Shown piece after piece: positions 37,321-50,628 of a stretch of DNA of 64,000 nt. The notes under the pieces were generated by a model. It made no database searches. It was not told the origin of the DNA and worked only from the letters and a program-made list of their open reading frames with translations. The stretch is from Chamaea fasciata (lineage: Eukaryota > Chordata > Aves > Passeriformes > Sylviidae). The translations under genes were made by a program, and so were the position numbers. The stretch is from the NCBI GenBank assembly GCA_029207755.1, contig JARCOQ010000012.1, positions 17,241,679-17,305,678 of the forward strand, given 5' to 3'. The first letter of the stretch is position 1. Each line of letters opens with the position of its first letter.

Positions 37321-40300
37321 TCCAAAGTGTTTCATTCCAGTTCCAGAGAGTCAAAATAACACCTCTTCTAGTCAGGAGCATAAGACCAGGTCTAAGGTAC
37401 CTTTTAGAAAAACTGCATCGTGTTAGAACCTTAGAACAATGAAAGGTTAAAGCCTTCATCTGTATTTCATGCATTGCCTTCCCCTGAGGCCCAAAAATAA
37501 AATGCCTTGTACTGCATCCTCATTACATAAGCACTATATATAGAGAGCATATGAGCTTCTGTTTCAGAGCAGAAAATTGATATAAGCATTTTGAGGAAAG
37601 AAAAGGTTCATAGAACTTTGTTTTATCCTGAGTAAGAACACTGCCTAGTGATGCCTGTGTTGTACAAAAGTCAAGGCTGAAATTGGCAGTGGGTGGAGAT
37701 CTCTTTAAGGGAATTAAGTAAGTGGATAATGGAAGTGAAATACACTTAGTGGGGGGAAAATAAAAAAAAAAATCCTTGAACTCCGAAAGGAGATCATTTT
37801 CTTATAAACATTACAGAAGAGTTAATGTAATTTTAAGAGAACTAAAAAATAACTTCAAAAAGCTTGAAATAATTTACAGAGAATAATATCCTTAATCTCT
37901 TGATATTGCTACCTGTGGGTCAAGAGAGGAAAACAGAAGGAAACAGTAACAGCAACATTAACAAAGGGTAAAACTCTCATCTTCCACTTTCCAGCCTTGA
38001 CATTTGATTCCATCAGAGATTAAAACACAGACTCCACTGCCTGAACTTCAGAGGCTTTATGCTCATTCAGGTCCCATGTAATGCAATCAGGAACATTCTT
38101 TGAGTTTCAAAGCAACAGCAGAGAAAAAGATTTTGTTTCTCAACAAAAGAGCAAGAGTTCATATTGGTGCTTCTGTAGAGCAGCAGCCTGGAAACCTGCA
38201 GAAACGTCCTGCAAGACACATGGAAGGGCCAGGGAACCTAATGGACAAACGTGTAAAACTCTCAGAATTATAGTAATAAACCTCAGACCTGCCAGATGAG
38301 CTAGTGCAAATCTCTGTCATATGGGTTGTTTCAGTAATGGTAACAACCATTTTTTTGTTGTTAGAAAACAGTTGCTTTTGGCCAAAACTCTTTCATGCAG
38401 CCTAACAAACCATAAGAATGCGGAACTTTGTCATTTCAGAGGCGGTTCAGTGCCTCTCTTTTCCCCAACATGCTTGGGGAACAGGTGAAACATTTTCCCA
38501 TGGAGGGGGCCTCTTTCACCCTTCCCTGAACCACATCCAGCCATTGGTCATTTCTGCTACAATCCTCTATAATAAAGTTTTCCTAGATGAAGTTTTAACT
38601 TATAATTCATCTTTCATTACCTTTCTTCACATTTTCCCCTCCTCTTTCACTCTTTCTCCATTTTTACTTTACCTTTCTGTCACTAATATTTTGTCTTTTA
38701 TTCTCTTATTCCTCTACAGTCATTACATTTACCATCTTTTAAACCTCATGGTAATAATAGCCTAGATTTTTATTCATCTCCTGATAATTTTCCTCTCAAA
38801 GTTTTCAGTTTTGTTTTGTTTTGTTTGTTTGTTTCTTTTTTTCTCCTCTTCTTTACAGCGAATACTGCTTGGATAGGGGCCATTTCTTTGTCATAGATTA
38901 TAAATATGCACAGATATAATTTATTTTTTTTAATAGGCTTTGTGATCAGAAACCATCTTTTCTTTTCTTGCATATATCTTTCTCTTTTTTCTCCTAGAAT
39001 ACTACATAAATCCCATTTACATAAGGACTGACAGCATTCAATTTCCCTTCCTCCTTCTCCCACGCTGTTTTGTTTTGGTTTGGTTTTTTTAGTCTCATTT
39101 TATTTAATTAAGTCATATGCTCACCTAGAGTTTGGCTGAAATATCTTCTGAAAGCAGGTCCATATTATGTTTGTGTGGCTGTATAATTAAAATAACGTCT
39201 AAAAGCCATGGTTTAGTAAAAGAACTGAAATGCAGGCTCAAAAATTTACCTATCATTTTTGGCACAAGCAATTCAGCACAATGAAGATATGAAAATCTAT
39301 TGGAGAAGAGCTGATTTAGAAGATGAAGCCTCAGGTACGACCATGCAGTCAGCACATCACACTTGTATTTGACAATGACTCGGTGTAACTCTATGCTGTG
39401 AGTGAGAGGATGCTTCTGGCTCCTCACATTCCTCCTCTTTTTAGCTAAAGAAGAGAGTGGTGTTTTTGAAACTTGGTGATAGGATGGTGCTTTATTTCAC
39501 AAAGTGCCTTGGCACTCCTTCAATTACCTTGCTTTGACAGATGTAGACAAATCACTGAAAAGCACATTATCCTCAACCTAACACTAAAATGCATTAGAAT
39601 TTCCCCTGCATTTCATGGCCGGATTTTTATGCCTTTACTTATGTTGAATTCTTATATTGCCCTGAAATGGATTCTCTTGGTTTGGTGGGTTTGCTTCCCT
39701 TTGGCTTCCATGGTAGCTGAGGATGAGCTGCCCTCGATGAGTGTCATGGAGAGTGTCAATATCTGCCTCTGTGAGGACTGTGTTCACTTGCAAACACAGG
39801 GACAAACTATAGAAAAGATTCTAACATATTAATCCGTGAGAAAATAGATTCACACTAATCTGACAAAATGAATAAATATAAGTAAAATATATTAAGAAGA
39901 TTATGTACTTCTCTTTTCTCTCTTCTGCTTTCACACAGTTAATTTCCCTTTTCACCATCTTTTTCCACAGCTTTCTCTGCTTTTCCCTGCCATCATCCAT
40001 GCAAATCCTGTGGCTAATTGGTTAAGTCCACTCTACAGCCTAACCATCAATTCCCAGACACAGCATCTTTCCTTTCAATGTTTTTGCCTGATTACAGTTG
40101 CACTTAGAGGAAAACAAATAAGTATGTATCAATGCCCTGTAAGTGTAGGAAAACAACAAACAGATAATTAAACATCAACAAAATATCAATAGGATTAGAG
40201 CGTCATGCTGGAGCAAATCTTGATAAATCCTTCTCAATAACAATACTCTAACTGCAGTGTCAGAAGGGAAATATAAATTTAGCCCATTAAAGTGCTGTTG

Positions 40301-40519
40301 GACAAAGACACATTAATACAGCTGTTAGTCATTTCCTCACTACTGAGGGACTCGACTATTGTGCTGCAGATGAAAGCTTCGGCCAAGAAAAGATTTGAAA
40401 ATATGCAAATGAATGCTAACAACATAATAAATACCTTATTATTCATCACCAACTCAACAGCCTCCCGGCAGGGCCAAAGCTGTGAGCAAGGAGAGGCTGG
40501 GCCGCTCAGACATACGTAC

Positions 40520-40814
40520 CCACAACAGACATTTCTGGCACCGTGGCGTGGTAGGGACCCTCTACAAACTCAGGAGCGTTGTCATTGATGTCCTGAACCT
40601 TAATGATGAATTCTGAAGGGGGCTCCAGGGGCTGGTTTGTGTCCCTGTCCACGGCCTGGGCTGTGAGAGTGTACTCAGCCTTCTCCTCCCTGTCCAGCCT
40701 CTTCATGGCGTGGATGTCTCCAGTCTTGTCATTGATCACAAAGATGGTTCCAGCTCCATCTCCGGACAGAATGTACTTGATTTTGCTGCTGCCAGGGTCC
40801 AGGTCTGTGTGCAG
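40520..40814 (-). CDS. CDH8: CDH8 internal exon, 295 bp (EC1 C-terminal part to EC2 start)
   Basis: This exon encodes 98 residues plus one base of a type II classical cadherin, a calcium-dependent cell-cell adhesion protein of the neuronal plasma membrane. It reads from LHTDLDPG through the EC1 calcium motif LDRE (about residue 40 of the exon) to the EC1-EC2 linker DINDNAPEF and [12 protein letters not shown]. The acceptor is TTTTAG before CTG (phase 0) and the donor is G/GTACGT, leaving one base (phase 1). The length of 295 bp is the size I recall for this exon in type II cadherins. The stretches [18 protein letters not shown] and [19 protein letters not shown] agree with mammalian CDH8 as I remember it. 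CDH11 has TLDREERAQYTLMAQ and NPPEF at these places, so CDH8 is preferred. The Trp-bearing N-terminus of EC1 lies in an upstream exon outside the window. Skipping this exon would shift the frame. Confidence 0.95.
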
Positions 40815-40876
40815 CTAAAAGGGGATAAAAGAAAACAAACAAACAAACAAAGCAAAAAAAAAAAAAAAAAAAAAAA
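40815..40876 (-). promoter_or_regulatory. Extended polypyrimidine tract and 3' splice site of the 295-bp exon
   Basis: In transcript orientation this is T23 (plus-strand A run 40854-40876), GC, about five TTTG units (40832-40851), CTTTTATCCCC and TTTTAG. Part of the polypyrimidine tract is therefore made of two adjacent length-unstable simple repeats. Confidence 0.75.
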
Positions 40877-43800
40877 GGCGTTTTAGAGACAAAAAAAATG
40901 TGACAGACAGAATTTTGTTTTGGTTTTTTTTTTCTTTTTTGCTTTGGTCTAACTATACATTTTGTCAGCTGTTCCTTTGTGCTTCAATCCCAGCACCAGT
41001 GATCCACAGCTCAGCTTGAATACACATGGAGAGCAGGGATTTGTATGCATACTAATCAAAAATGGATGCAATCATAGGCATAATTAGGCTTTCTATTTAA
41101 AAAGCAGCTGTTATATATATTTTAAATTCCCATTTTAAAATGTAAATGCCTTCAGAACCATTATCAGCCCAAACGAGCAAGTACAAAATGTCCTTAACCT
41201 ATTAGATCAAAGGGTGAGGGAAGGGTTAACCATAACATATGTTTTAATCTAACTTCTTATTTTTAGTTATTACTGTCAGCTTATTTCCAGGTGACTGGAA
41301 ATGGTTGAACACTGGCATCTATGGAATCCTGTCACAGACAGCAGTCACAGAAATTAAGAACTGTATCACAACTCAGATCTTTGCAGAACTTAAAAGGTTC
41401 TAAGATCTTTATTCTAAAAGTATATGCCCCATAGAAGAACCCTTGCACACATCTTCCCATTCTCCTCAAAGCTCCAGAGGGGAAAAAAATTGTATAAAAT
41501 TTGTATTTGGCTTTTCAAAAAACAAGAGAGGATTATAATAAACTGAAGCAGTGTGAGAAACATCTTCTTTCTTTTGAATTTTTTTATTAATTAAAAACCT
41601 GGGGACAAAGGACTTCCACTGATTTTTTGCAGGCTCAGAGCCAAATACTGAATATCAGACTATCTCCAATAATTTTTAGGTTGTGAGAGGGAGAGTGTGA
41701 ATTGGTTGGATCACATGTATCACTGTCAATACTTTTAAAAATACAGGATAATAACTTGAATACACAATAATAGGGGTTTAAATTCTGTTTACTGTTAGGT
41801 CTAACACACTCAATGTGATCAATATGAAGTGAATAACATCATTAAAAATGTAACTTGCATCTATTATTATTTATCTCTGCCTCGCAAAAGACAGTCTGAA
41901 GGAAATACGTACAACTTGCTTAGGTTGCAACATGAGTTACAACCAGCACTAAAGACTTTTTCCTGTTAGCTCATTTTGTGCAGACAGCTCAACAGAAGTT
42001 GTTGCTGGTTATGCATTTTACTCTCAATTGATAGCAGGGGTTGCCAGGGCCAGGCAGCAGCATCGTTTAATATAAAAGCTTGCATTAGGATATTAAAATA
42101 GGTGTGGAAAAAAGCCTTGTAACACCAGCTACGGCCAAACCACAGGGAGATTTTTGTGTCACAAGTGGGTCTGCAGGTCGTCCTGTCCAGAATTGCTCAC
42201 AAACAGTTGTATCTACAACTCATCTGTCCAGGAATTCAGCTGTTCAAGAGCTCAGAAAACTCAAAGCTCTGTTTGTTGCAATGAGCAGAGTGGACAGCAG
42301 CAGCCAGGGCTGATTTCCCCGTTGATCTGGTTTGTCACAGACACAAAATCCTGGCCACCAGCACATTCCCTGCTCTGCAATAATGGCAGAACTCCCACGA
42401 ACCACACGAGGTGTGAACTCACCCTCTCTGTTTTGCTGGGCAGCATTTTGTTACGCCACCATTGTTTTAACAACTTTTTCAAAGCACTTTAGCTGTGAAT
42501 ATGTATGACTCAATCCAGTTCACTCTTCCTACCCAGCCCACAGGAATGTACACAGAGATGTCAAGCGACAGCTGAGTCCCTGTTCCAAAAGTTCAATCTG
42601 GTTTTCTTTTTGCACCTGCCATCAGCTCCTGCTCGAGAACAATCAGCCTCATTTACTGAGCTGCTGCCCTCTCCTCTTGGTTGGTGTCAGTTTGGTCTGC
42701 TCAGAAAGTTAACACAACTCCTCTTGCCTTTAAGATTATTGTCCTTATGACCCTCATTTTCAGGGCCCCAGAGCCTGTAAAGATCAATCCAGAATCTGTG
42801 TTTTAAACAGATTGTTTATAATTTAAGCATCTGTTTGCTCCCTGAATAAAATCTATATGGCATTAACATTGCATATGAAGGTTTTGGCAGCATATTGAGA
42901 GCTGAGTTAGAGTGATGTAATATCACAGCATTGTCTGGACACCCACAGCTCAGCAGAGGAACTGGGAACATCTCAGCTCACCCAGCCACACAACAAAAAG
43001 CTGTAATCTGAACTTTGAAGAATAAACCAGATATCCCACCCAGACATTTGAGAAGGCTCAAATGTTCTCGAATTTGCTATTTGCTAATAAGTAAGAGAGG
43101 CTGTCTGTGTAATCTCAGGTTTTACCCATAATATCCAACAGCAGTTACGGTTCATAAATCTCTTCTGGTAGATATTAATGCAGAGCTACAAAAGCTTTGC
43201 AGTTCTACTGAGATACCAACAGTTAAAATGATGAAAATATCTATGATTACCATTAATTGTTTTCTCTAATAAGTTAAATTCCATTGTATCAAAAGTAAGA
43301 ATTGCTATTTGCTCAAATATTGCTATTTGAAACACTGTAAAATGAAGGGCTAAACACTAAACAAGGTACAAGAGTTAGGAGCATTTTATAATATTAAAGT
43401 TGAAACTAAGTCTGACAAGTGGAAGATCGGATTTTTACCCAAAGATTTATAGCGGCAATTTTTTTTCTTTTTTTTTTTTTAGTTCTTTAATAAATAAACA
43501 AGACCCAATTGTGGCATTGACTTCAATCTATGGGGAGTATCCAAACTGACATAAATAATTAAAATAATTTTTCTATGTTTTGAAGTCCTCTAGTCTCTGA
43601 TATCAAAATGTTATAACAAATTACCTATGGAAGAGCCACTTCTTCAAAATCATTTTATTGTTTAGATTTTAAGATTAAGTCATCATTACCTATTACAAAG
43701 GTATACTCCAGATTGAAGTCTTAAGTCAGATAGCACAGCATTTTTCCCAAGTAATATTTCCTCTCTTCCACCAGACATGAATGATAATTTACTGCAAGAG

Positions 43801-46800
43801 TCAAGCTTCAGCAGGCTGTGTTCATGTGAAGGGTGAAGATCATTAAATGCGTAATTATATAGGATCTAGGTGAATGTTAGAAGGGCATAATGAATATGAG
43901 AAATGAATAGTGCTTTCTGCTCAAAAAGCCTCACAAATGTAAATATGAAACTGCTTTCCACATCTGCAGCTTTATTTGCTACACCTATGCTTGATAGCTG
44001 ACCTTTTTCAGGACAACATCCAGATGCAACAAGAATTTCTGTTTAAAACAGAAAATGTCTGTATCTGTCCCACTGCTTGAGAGCACCCCAGAACAAACAG
44101 ACAAACACATTTACTGGAGAACTTCAGCATGTTCAGAGAGAGGCAAAATCACTTCCATTATGTAAGATTCACTTCATCAGACTTCAAAGGAAGTGAAATC
44201 TTCTTCCTCCATCACTGCCCTGCCCGTGGGACTGTAAATCCAAACATCTCTCTCTCTTGAAGCACCAGATGCAAGTCCATCACCCAATTCATGCCTGGAT
44301 TAATGAGACAGGAGTGACTTTGGGCCATCTCTGAGTTTTAATGGTGATGCAGATGCCCTGTATTAATACCTTACTAATAGCTCCCCTGTAGCCTCAGCAC
44401 GGCTCTTTTTTTTTCCAAAAAAATTAACTTCATTCCAAATGAACCCTCATACTAATTTCCAGTCTTTATTAATTCCTTTGCTGTTCTATCTGATAATACT
44501 GATGGTAATCAATGAAGCCAGGACTGACAGGAACAGCACACACAGGGTGCTGCCATAAAATTAACATTATTTTCACTAACGACCAATGCATATCTAAAAG
44601 TATTGCCAACACACTCTCCAAGGGTATAAAATACATTTATAGTCTTTCATGTATACATATATTGCAAACATGTATAATTAAAATCCATGCCAGAGAAACT
44701 GCAGAGATGAAACTTATTCTACGAGCCTCTATATTCTGCAGATGCAAAAGTGCTATTCTGCAGTCAAGCACAACTCCAGGAGTGTGGGACTGTTATTAAA
44801 TTTTCCTACTCCATAACTCTTTGTTCAGCATATTTTAAACAAGGTTTTCTTAGCAAGTACTTGGCTCCAAACTGCATTTGCAGCCAGGGATTTAATGTAT
44901 GGACAAAGGCTGGGAGGGGGGTTGTTGAAGCTCCTTTGCAATTCTGAGCAGATTTATGAGTGTCCTCTGCAGATGGGAGCTGTCTCACCTGCTCTCACTC
45001 AGCTACCTGGCAAACCCAAGGCAGTCAAAACAACAGGTTGCTCAGCACAAAGAATTCCATGTGTTCACCATCAGGAGAGTGCATAATGCACTTGGGGCTG
45101 GGCCATGCCCAGATGAGCAGAAAGCTGTTGGTTTTCCTCTGCAGGAGGATTGGGCACTTCTAGCCCTCTCTGGTGTGTGGTGCTGCCGCACAACTTCATA
45201 CACAACAGCCCATAATAGACCCCTCATCAGTGAGAGGATCTGTAATCCCAATTTCCTTGTATCAGTAAAAAAAAAGCATAAATATAGAGACAATTCATGT
45301 GGGGAAGGGAGGTGGGAGAGGTGGAATCGACACATTATGAAAATGCTCCTGGACATTTTTAATTAAGGCAAGAGAAGGCGGTATTATGTAGTCAAGTTTT
45401 TATTTGAGTTTGTTAGAAAGTAATTAATTCATCCTCATGTAATTACAAGGGAATTACCCCGTACTTGTTTCAAGGGAAAAGGAATCATCTGCCCTTAAAA
45501 CTTCATTTTAAAATTTGCATCATCCTTCCCTGTCCTAACTCTGGAATCTTTTCTTTTAAGGGCGCCTCACTGATTTTCACCTGATGTCTCACAGACACAA
45601 GCACAACACACCAGCTCTCTTCTAATGCTTCAAGTTCTTCTTCTATTTTTTACCTTTGCCTTGCAATAAAATTCCTCATTTATGAGGCAGACCCCATTTA
45701 ATGGACTTTGAGATGGAATTTTCAGCTTTTTATGACTCTTTTCTGAAACTGCTGGGTTCTAAGAAGCTCTCACTCATTCTGTGAAAGTATGGAAGGGTTT
45801 TAGTGACTTTTACAACCATTTTATATATACATCAAAAACTGTATGCTGGCCTTGAAATGCTTTCAAAAACTGTAATGCACCTTACTCTTCAGGTGTTTCT
45901 TTCTGTACGTGGCTTTGCAGGGGTGTTTTTGTGAGTTTTTTTCCTAAAAACATGAACCTCTTTAGGAGTTACAGAAAGGTTTTTTTGTATTCTTGATGTG
46001 CCCTGATACATCATGGACAATGAACATGTTTATTGAGTTTAAAGAGTCATTCCTAATTAAACTATTATAAATAGATTTGATTCACTTGCACACAACACAA
46101 AATTAATAAAGTGAATTTAATTTCAATTTAATAGAATCTTTCATTTTCCCTCTGGATAGACTGATCCCATCTTTAGTAATGGGAATCATAAGTGCACAAT
46201 GGGGAAGAGGAGAATCAAATATTCTGCATTATTATTCAGGGTAATGACAAATTGGGGCAGAGAGTTGATGCTCTTGACATAATGTCAGTCCTTGGAACAC
46301 TTTCCGAAGGGAAACAGAGATGTCCATGGATGACAAAGGCTCCATTTAAGACCCAAGAATCATGTAAGCTGAAGCCTCTGGAGTAACTGTCAAAAAACAT
46401 TACTGCTCACACTTCTCAGCTGCAGCTTCATAACCAGATTCAAAGGGAATTAAAGCAATAATATCCCTAACAATTTCATTTAAGAGTGTAATCTCTGCTT
46501 TTGTCTGCCTCAGTTTCCTACCATGTCATCTGAGTATCTTTGATTCCAGATGGCTTCTTTTATGTTTCTGTTTATTCTTTGCTACTGCTTTTTTATTCTA
46601 TTTGATTTGCTAATTTTGTCTCTGTTTATATTCAGGCTGCAACTGTGCACAAATGACTTTTCATTGCTTACCTTTTGGTATCATCCCACAGAACATTGGA
46701 GTGAACTGCTGTTTGAAAACTGCCGACAAGCCTGGGTTCTAAGAGGTTTTTTTTTAATCCACTGATTATGACCAGCTGATGTAAGGAAAGAGCTCAGGAA

Positions 46801-48099
46801 CCTGTCGGAATTTTGATCTAAGTCCTTCCTGATCACAGTGCCATTGGTCCTTTCTGTATCATGCACTGCCTTCCTCACCAGCCTGAATTAGCAGTCTTTA
46901 ATATCTAATTTTGTTTAATGTCTTGGGAGTAAAACAAAATAGCTCTGCTTGTTTTTACAGATGGGAGGAACAGAGAAAGAGATAAACCCACATTCAGTCT
47001 CACCAAGATTCACATTAGGAAAAACATCCAGACCGTGGGACTACTCAGGCCATTCTTAGCCAGCTCCATGCATTTATCTCCCGTTAGTCTCTTAGAATTT
47101 TTACGTTTTTCTGGTGTTGTTTCACTGTTGTATTCCCCTTGCCAGGGGAACATCCTAGGAAGGAGGAAACCACGTTCCCAGATGCAAAGCCTCCCCCTGC
47201 TCCAAAACCCCACCGAGAACCCCGCTGGTTGTGATGGTAACAAGGACAAGGTGCTCTGTGCCCACCCAAACCCCGCTCTCAGGCTGATTTTTCCTGCACG
47301 CATTGCTTACATACCTTGCTGTTTCTGAGTCCTTATGTTAAGCCAGATGATAGCTAAAGCTTTCTGTTTTCCTAGCTTTGGCCTTGGCCCTTTTCTTTTG
47401 GGAATACCATCTGTCTTCCCTTCTGTCCTGAGACTGCCACTGCCGCACCTGACCTGTGTCCCACCGCAGCTTGGCCTGACGCCTCCAGTCCCCACTTTCT
47501 GCGGCTCTTTAACATCCAAGTGTCCCGTGTCAAGTGGCCTCAGATGGCTGGCACCTTTTTGTAGCTGGCTCTCTGCCCAGCTGGGAGTTCATGCAACTAT
47601 TTCTGAACCCAGACTGCTGTTCCTTTCCCCTGTTCCAGCACACACCGCTCCTGCAAGCAGCTCTGCATTTTTTTAACCCGACTGTTCCTGACACTTGGAA
47701 GCATGAGATGAAGTTGTGTCATGCTGCTGAAGAGGAATCCTTTCCCATCTCATTTACTTCACTATTATTTCATCTACAGTGAACAGTGGCTCACCACAGG
47801 AGATCTGAGAGCTGGGCATAGAGAGTCTCAAAAATTGCATGCAGCTTTACTCTTGTAAAACATATTCCCTCTTTTGTGTCTTTCTCGGGGAAAAAAAGTA
47901 TCTGTCATCTCCCACTGTTTGGGGTCAAGCTCTTACATTAACAATTCCAGTGCTTCAGGCATTATAATTAACAGTGCCTCCTCCTGCACTTGTCACTCTC
48001 TTCCCAACACAGTGAAAGAGCGGCAAAGCCATTTACTCCCTCCTCCGGCTTGTCAGTCTTGGACACAAACTATGCTGTAGTTCTTGCTACATGTAAGGC

Positions 48100-48228
48100 C
48101 TGTGAAGCCTCCGGGAATGACTTCAGAGGGCTCTTCCCTTTGGGCTGTCAATTTTATTGCCAGCAGAGGCTAACTTGATGATCCACCCTCAATACTGACA
48201 CAGTATGGAGATGGCTGTACAAAACCAT
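48100..48228 (+). repeat. 129-bp duplicated segment, copy 1
   Basis: This segment is aligned without gaps to 50652-50780 with 10 mismatches by eye (about 92% identity). It lies in apparently unique sequence with no repeat family recognised on either flank. Confidence 0.9.
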
Positions 48229-50628
48229 AAGCTGTAGGAATTTCCCACTCCACAGGCTAGCCAGAAGCTCAGCAGTTCCCACATACCAAATCCTACTCTG
48301 CTGTTCATTTAACCATCATCATCTTATTGACCATGTTCTGAGCTTTTCTGCCGTGTTGTTTGAGCTGTATTTTTCCTTTCCTCCTTAAAGACTTATTAGA
48401 ACTTGCCAGGCTTCATTCTCAGGCCCAGAGTTCATTGCAGTTGAGCACCAAGACCTCTTTGTGCTGTTGGAATGATTTCCTCAAGAGAATGTCAAAGCCA
48501 TATCTCACAATACACAGTCTTTGGACTGCAGGAGAGGAATACAAAAGTTAATCACGATGTAGGCACAGCAGTAATTTGAAGGCTGCTTACAAAATCTGCC
48601 AAACTACATAAGCTAGAGCCTAGATCAGCCAAGGCACAGAAAAGTACAACAGGCCAGAGTTGTCAAAGGGGAAAAAATATTTCTATTTATTTAAGCATAT
48701 TGAAGCTGCCATGATTTTAAAATCCTTCAAGGCCCTGCTTTCAGCTGCTTTCACCAGCCTTGCTTCTTCTCATGTTTTGCTCAAAATGATTGGGAAGGTC
48801 CCAGAGATAATATATTTAACCTGTCTTCCTTTTCAATAAAAGAATTTCAAATCCATACAGGATGCCTTCTGCTTATAATATTTAATAAAACCAGTCTGAA
48901 AGCAGTAAAATACCTTTTTTTTTTTTTGGAAGGTAATTTTTTAAATTTAAGATTACTGCTTAACATCCTTCAGTGTCTGAACAAGGAAGTAAGTACTGTC
49001 TAAAACCACATAATGTGTAAAGCTGGCAGTGCAAATAGAAAGCTCTTCTCTAGCAATTGGCTGTCAAACACAGCTACAGTGCAGAAATATAAACATCAGC
49101 TCCACAGCCAGCTCGAGCTAAAATTGAAAGCTGTTGAGAAGGTAACAGTGAAATAAAGGGAGCTGAAAAATTAAATTGTGAGTACTTACATATTGCTTCT
49201 CTTATAAACTATCTGCTTACAGGTGACAACATGACTGATTTCTAGTGCACTTACACTAACCTGTGAACTGTTCACAGGGGTGCAGTAGCAGTTTTTTCTT
49301 ACTTGAAATAGCTTTCAAATTACTTAGAATGTGAAAATAAACACAACTAGGAAATGCTACAAAACAAACTCCTTATGAGATGTCAAACAAACCAGAACCA
49401 GTTCTGCAGAGCTGCTCTGTTTGCAATTACATAGCAGCATCAGAGTGTCATACATCAGAATAAATAGATGTTACAAGAGGATAATTTGATTATTTTTCCC
49501 TCTTTTCTTGCAGTTAGATGTTTATTAGGGATAACTCATGCAGAATTGTGAGTTATTTGGAGGAACCTGGTTGAAACTAGTTATTATCATTTCATGCAGT
49601 TTCACAAGGAGTTATTTGCCTCATCACTTCTGTGGTTTTCAAAGCTTCCTAATGTAATTTCCCATGCATTTCCACTAAGTCATGCATTCCTGTGAATTTC
49701 TTACAAACTCACTAGCAAAGGTTATGTCTCTCATAATGCGATCAATTTGCAACACCATTAAATTTGAAATATTCCTTAAACCACTAGAGAAAGATCATAG
49801 CTTCTGCCTTTGTTAATGCTTTTCTGGAAGAATTGAATGGGGAGAAGATGCATAAACCATTACACGTCAACAGTATTAAATATGCAGAAATAAACCACTG
49901 TGCCTGCTCCAGCAGGGTTTAATTCCTACTGAGGTATTACCTCTGATCCTCCAGCAACTTGTATTGAGCCCTGCAGTCCCCTGCCCAGGACATTTGGAGA
50001 CTCCAGTCTCAGGGACAATTATCACCTTTTTTTGGCACATCAGATAACCTAATTTGTTTCAAAGGAAGGAAAATTAGCAGTGCTATGATTATAAGTGTGA
50101 GCACTGTTCAGAGTATTTATGTTATTTGCTATAAGCACCTGAGATACCTTGTGATTCCAAACATCCAAAATTTGGGGTCAGCATCCCATCAAAAAGGCAG
50201 CTCTGCCTCAGCATGGAAGCAGCCAACTTGTATACAAATCAGTATCCCAGGAGCTGGAAGTGTGTAACATATGTCAATCTCAAACCAGCCAGAATCCATA
50301 TAGACTTAGCAATGATTTAGTCTAGACCTTTATCCAAATTGTCTGAGCTCATGGAAAGACTCCTGTGGGAGGCTGCGGGAGACATCTGTACTAATTTAAT
50401 GATGGCTGAATCACTGTCGGTTTGCTCTGCCCACACAAGCTGGGGAGAGCTCGTAGCACTCTGTGAGCACGGAACAGCCAAAACCCCATATGGCCCTGTC
50501 CCCATTCAGCTGTTCCCTGCCATTCCCTAATGCTCCTCTCAGGAAGGACAGGAGAGCAGCTGTCCTGCATTCCCCTCTGCTGGGGTGGAAGGAGAGGATG
50601 CTCACTATGGTAAAGACAGGAGGCAAAG

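Larger units (their letters stand above)
24096..40519 (-). other. CDH8: CDH8 intron, 16,424 bp
   Basis: The intron lies between the 295-bp and 120-bp exons. It has few repeats: CR1 fragments near 29925-29995, 31132-31382 and 37086-37320, pyrimidine tracts near 36160-36200 and 36702-36735, and (TTTTG)n/(TTTG)n runs near 38808-38840. The stretches 24100-29900, 31400-36150 and 37350-40500 are unique, mostly AT-rich, and show no coding or RNA gene that I can recognise. Confidence 0.9.

Noticed and set aside
3679..40814. Assignment of the gene to CDH11 or CDH6
   Set aside because: The EC1, EC3 and EC4-start sequences ([44 protein letters not shown]) follow CDH8 and differ from the CDH11 and CDH6 sequences I recall.
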